A stretch of DNA of 6,586 nucleotides, taken from Gammaproteobacteria bacterium (lineage in GTDB: Bacteria; Pseudomonadota; Gammaproteobacteria; Pseudomonadales; Azotimanducaceae). The translations under genes were made by a program, and so were the position numbers. Shown piece by piece: positions 5,122-6,586 of this stretch (the first letter of the stretch is position 1; each line of letters starts with the position of its first letter). The stretch covers positions 1-6,586 of the forward strand of contig JABIVN010000001.1 in NCBI GenBank assembly GCA_018667205.1. The letters run 5' to 3'. A model generated the notes under the pieces. The model searched no databases. It was given only the letters and a program-made list of their open reading frames with translations, and was not told where the DNA came from.

Positions 5122-6586
5122 TTAACTGACAGCCCCATCTCGCGGCACCGGAAATCTAACCTCAAAGGTGGTTCCTTTCCCACCAATCAATCGAAAAGAA
5201 CCCTCGAGTTGCTCTACCAGGATCGCGACGACCTCCAACCCCATAGATCCAGTTTCCGTATTGACCTTTATCGGCGAGTTGTGACCGCTGTCGGAAACAA
5301 AAACCACACACTCTTTTGCAAGCAGATATAACTTTACTTCTACAGTTCCTGAGCCATGCTGCTTACGTTCAAAACCATGAATCAGCGCGTTACTGAACAA
5401 TTCATTGATAATAAGACCGCACGGGACTGCAAGATCGATAGCAAGATCAAACTCCCCCAACTCCCTCACCAAATTAATATCCAGTTCTTCAGGAACCAAT
5501 TTTCGGTAGAGTCTCGACAAGAGCATATCGACGTATTCGCCCATTGCGACCCGTCTTACCTCTCTCGACTGACAAAGACGTTCGTGAACTAATGCAATGG
5601 AACTGATCCTTCGCTCATTTTCACCTAACATATTCAATATCACGGGGTCAGCATATTTATCGGATTGAATACTTAACAAACTCGTTAGCATCTCAAGGTT
5701 GTCATATACGCGACCATGGATTTCACGGAGGAGTAGATCTTTCTTCGCCAGCGCGGCACTGAAGTTAGTTCTTTGATCAGCATTTTTTTCCAAACTACTT
5801 TCTAGCCGATAGCCCAGATTATTCAATTCTTCTGTGACCAGTTTGTGGCTATTCCTAAGCGCTGCGTGTTCTCGGCTTCGCTCTGTGACATCCCTCACGA
5901 TACTGACGTAGGCTACATATTCCCCTGAAGTTTCCAACGTCGGAGAGACACTAATTTCGAGCATTTTCTCGGTTCCGTCTGACATCAGGTAGGGAACCTC
6001 CTTCCGAAAGTGATTACCGTTATCAACGCACTCTTTCGCCTCATGTCGCTGCCCAGCTTCCTGGAACAACATTTCAAAAAGCGGATAGCCACCCACCTCG
6101 GATGGGCGCTTACCAAGAACACTGGCTACCGCATTATTAGAGAACGTCACATTCCCCTGTTGATTAGCATTTAATACACATTCAGCCGTGTCATTCAGGG
6201 ATTCAACATAGCCTCTCAGTCGTCTATTAAAACGATCCTCTGCCTGCAGGTCGTTTTTTTTCGAACGGGATGTCATCAGCTGATAGAGCGAAAACATCGC
6301 TAAAGCAACATATGCACAATACGCCCACCACGTGGCCCACAATGGCGTATTGATTGATATGGGAATGCCAAACCCACCCTCATGCCACACTCCATCACTT
6401 TTAGCCCTGCGAATTCGAAACAGATCAGCGCCAGTCTTCACAGAGAAAATGTCATGCGAGGTTCCCGCCAGAACTTCTCCTGGTAAAGACTGAGACATGA
6501 CATAGACATCTAGCTCACTACCCTCAAGCAGTTCTAAATAGCGGAAACGGTGGGCCCCAGGGTCATATACCGAGAGCCCACGACCG
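5122..6586 (-). CDS. Membrane-bound PAS sensor histidine kinase, HisKA_2 type, 5' end beyond the right edge
   Basis: The frame is open from the stop at 5122 through the right edge (last full codon 6583-6585). The ATG at 6498 is probably internal: it has no ribosome site or signal peptide, and the 29 codons before it read GRGLSVYDPGAHRFRYL, like a sensor-propeller (Reg_prop) blade. Counting from that Met, GADLFRIRRAKSDGVWHE (23-40) resembles the end of a Y_Y_Y domain. One membrane segment follows (about 53-75, PLWATWWAYCAYVALAMFSL), then a helical linker, a PAS domain (about 95-207, ending IVRDVTERSRE) and a HisKA_2 box, LLLREIHGRVYDNLEMLTSL (255-274), with phospho-acceptor His261. The HATPase_c domain has N-box INELFSNALIHGF (364-376), VSDSG (401-405), SMGLEVV (418-424) and GGKGTTFEVRFP (439-450). 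The signal is unknown and no response regulator lies within the window. The kinase family is secure; the propeller reading is moderate. Confidence 0.87.
   Translation of the reverse strand, partial: GRGLSVYDPGAHRFRYLELLEGSELDVYVMSQSLPGEVLAGTSHDIFSVKTGADLFRIRRAKSDGVWHEGGFGIPISINTPLWATWWAYCAYVALAMFSLYQLMTSRSKKNDLQAEDRFNRRLRGYVESLNDTAECVLNANQQGNVTFSNNAVASVLGKRPSEVGGYPLFEMLFQEAGQRHEAKECVDNGNHFRKEVPYLMSDGTEKMLEISVSPTLETSGEYVAYVSIVRDVTERSREHAALRNSHKLVTEELNNLGYRLESSLEKNADQRTNFSAALAKKDLLLREIHGRVYDNLEMLTSLLSIQSDKYADPVILNMLGENERRISSIALVHERLCQSREVRRVAMGEYVDMLLSRLYRKLVPEELDINLVRELGEFDLAIDLAVPCGLIINELFSNALIHGFERKQHGSGTVEVKLYLLAKECVVFVSDSGHNSPIKVNTETGSMGLEVVAILVEQLEGSFRLIGGKGTTFEVRFPVPRDGAVS

Noticed and set aside
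5080..5592. Plus-strand open frames antisense to the kinase ATPase and histidine-box region
   Set aside because: They are shadows of the kinase gene, whose N-box, glycine boxes and histidine box are clear on the other strand.
1..6586. CRISPR arrays, tRNA or rRNA genes, insertion sequences, integrases and attachment sites
   Set aside because: No regularly spaced direct repeats, transposase or integrase motifs, cloverleaf or rRNA-like segments were seen on reading both strands.

Overview
The window reads like chromosomal DNA of a Gram-negative proteobacterium, most likely a gammaproteobacterium of the environmental or marine type. The evidence is an exported LpxR-like outer-membrane lipid A deacylase, a paired acyl-CoA dehydrogenase operon and a membrane-bound sensor histidine kinase. 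Base composition looks balanced, and no gene stands out as foreign. The genus cannot be told from the sequence alone.

Layout from left to right. (1) 1-318, minus: the N-terminal part of an LpxR/DUF2219-type protein with a clear signal peptide, cut by the left edge. (2) 356-1210, minus: a complete TauD/TfdA-family Fe(II)/2-oxoglutarate dioxygenase, 37 bases upstream of the LpxR-like gene and possibly co-transcribed with it. (3) 1211-1604: a 394-base divergent intergenic region with candidate promoters in both directions and several inverted repeats. (4) 1605-2849 and 2859-3998, plus: two different acyl-CoA dehydrogenase subunits in a tight operon, 9 bases apart. (5) 4009-4041: a strong bidirectional hairpin terminator. 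(6) 4063-4872, minus: a crotonase-fold enoyl-CoA hydratase/isomerase-family protein, convergent with the dehydrogenases. (7) 5122 to the right edge, minus: a sensor kinase with a propeller-like or Y_Y_Y-like periplasmic remnant, one membrane segment, a PAS domain, a HisKA_2-type histidine box and an ATPase domain. Its reading frame stays open through the right edge.

How the genes may work together. The two dehydrogenase proteins carry complementary halves of the FAD site, so they probably form one heteromeric enzyme that introduces an alpha,beta double bond into an acyl-CoA. The crotonase protein could act on the enoyl-CoA product, but it lacks both classical hydratase glutamates, so hydration is not assured. 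The dioxygenase could feed the same pathway by oxidising a carboxylate or sulfonate substrate, but only its position next to the operon suggests this. The sensor kinase and the LpxR-like gene have no evident link to it.

I found no clear new multi-gene system. The most interesting points are the split acyl-CoA dehydrogenase site, the atypical crotonase active site, a perfect palindrome over the candidate dehydrogenase promoter, and two partial edge genes that simple start-to-stop ORF calling misses or shortens.
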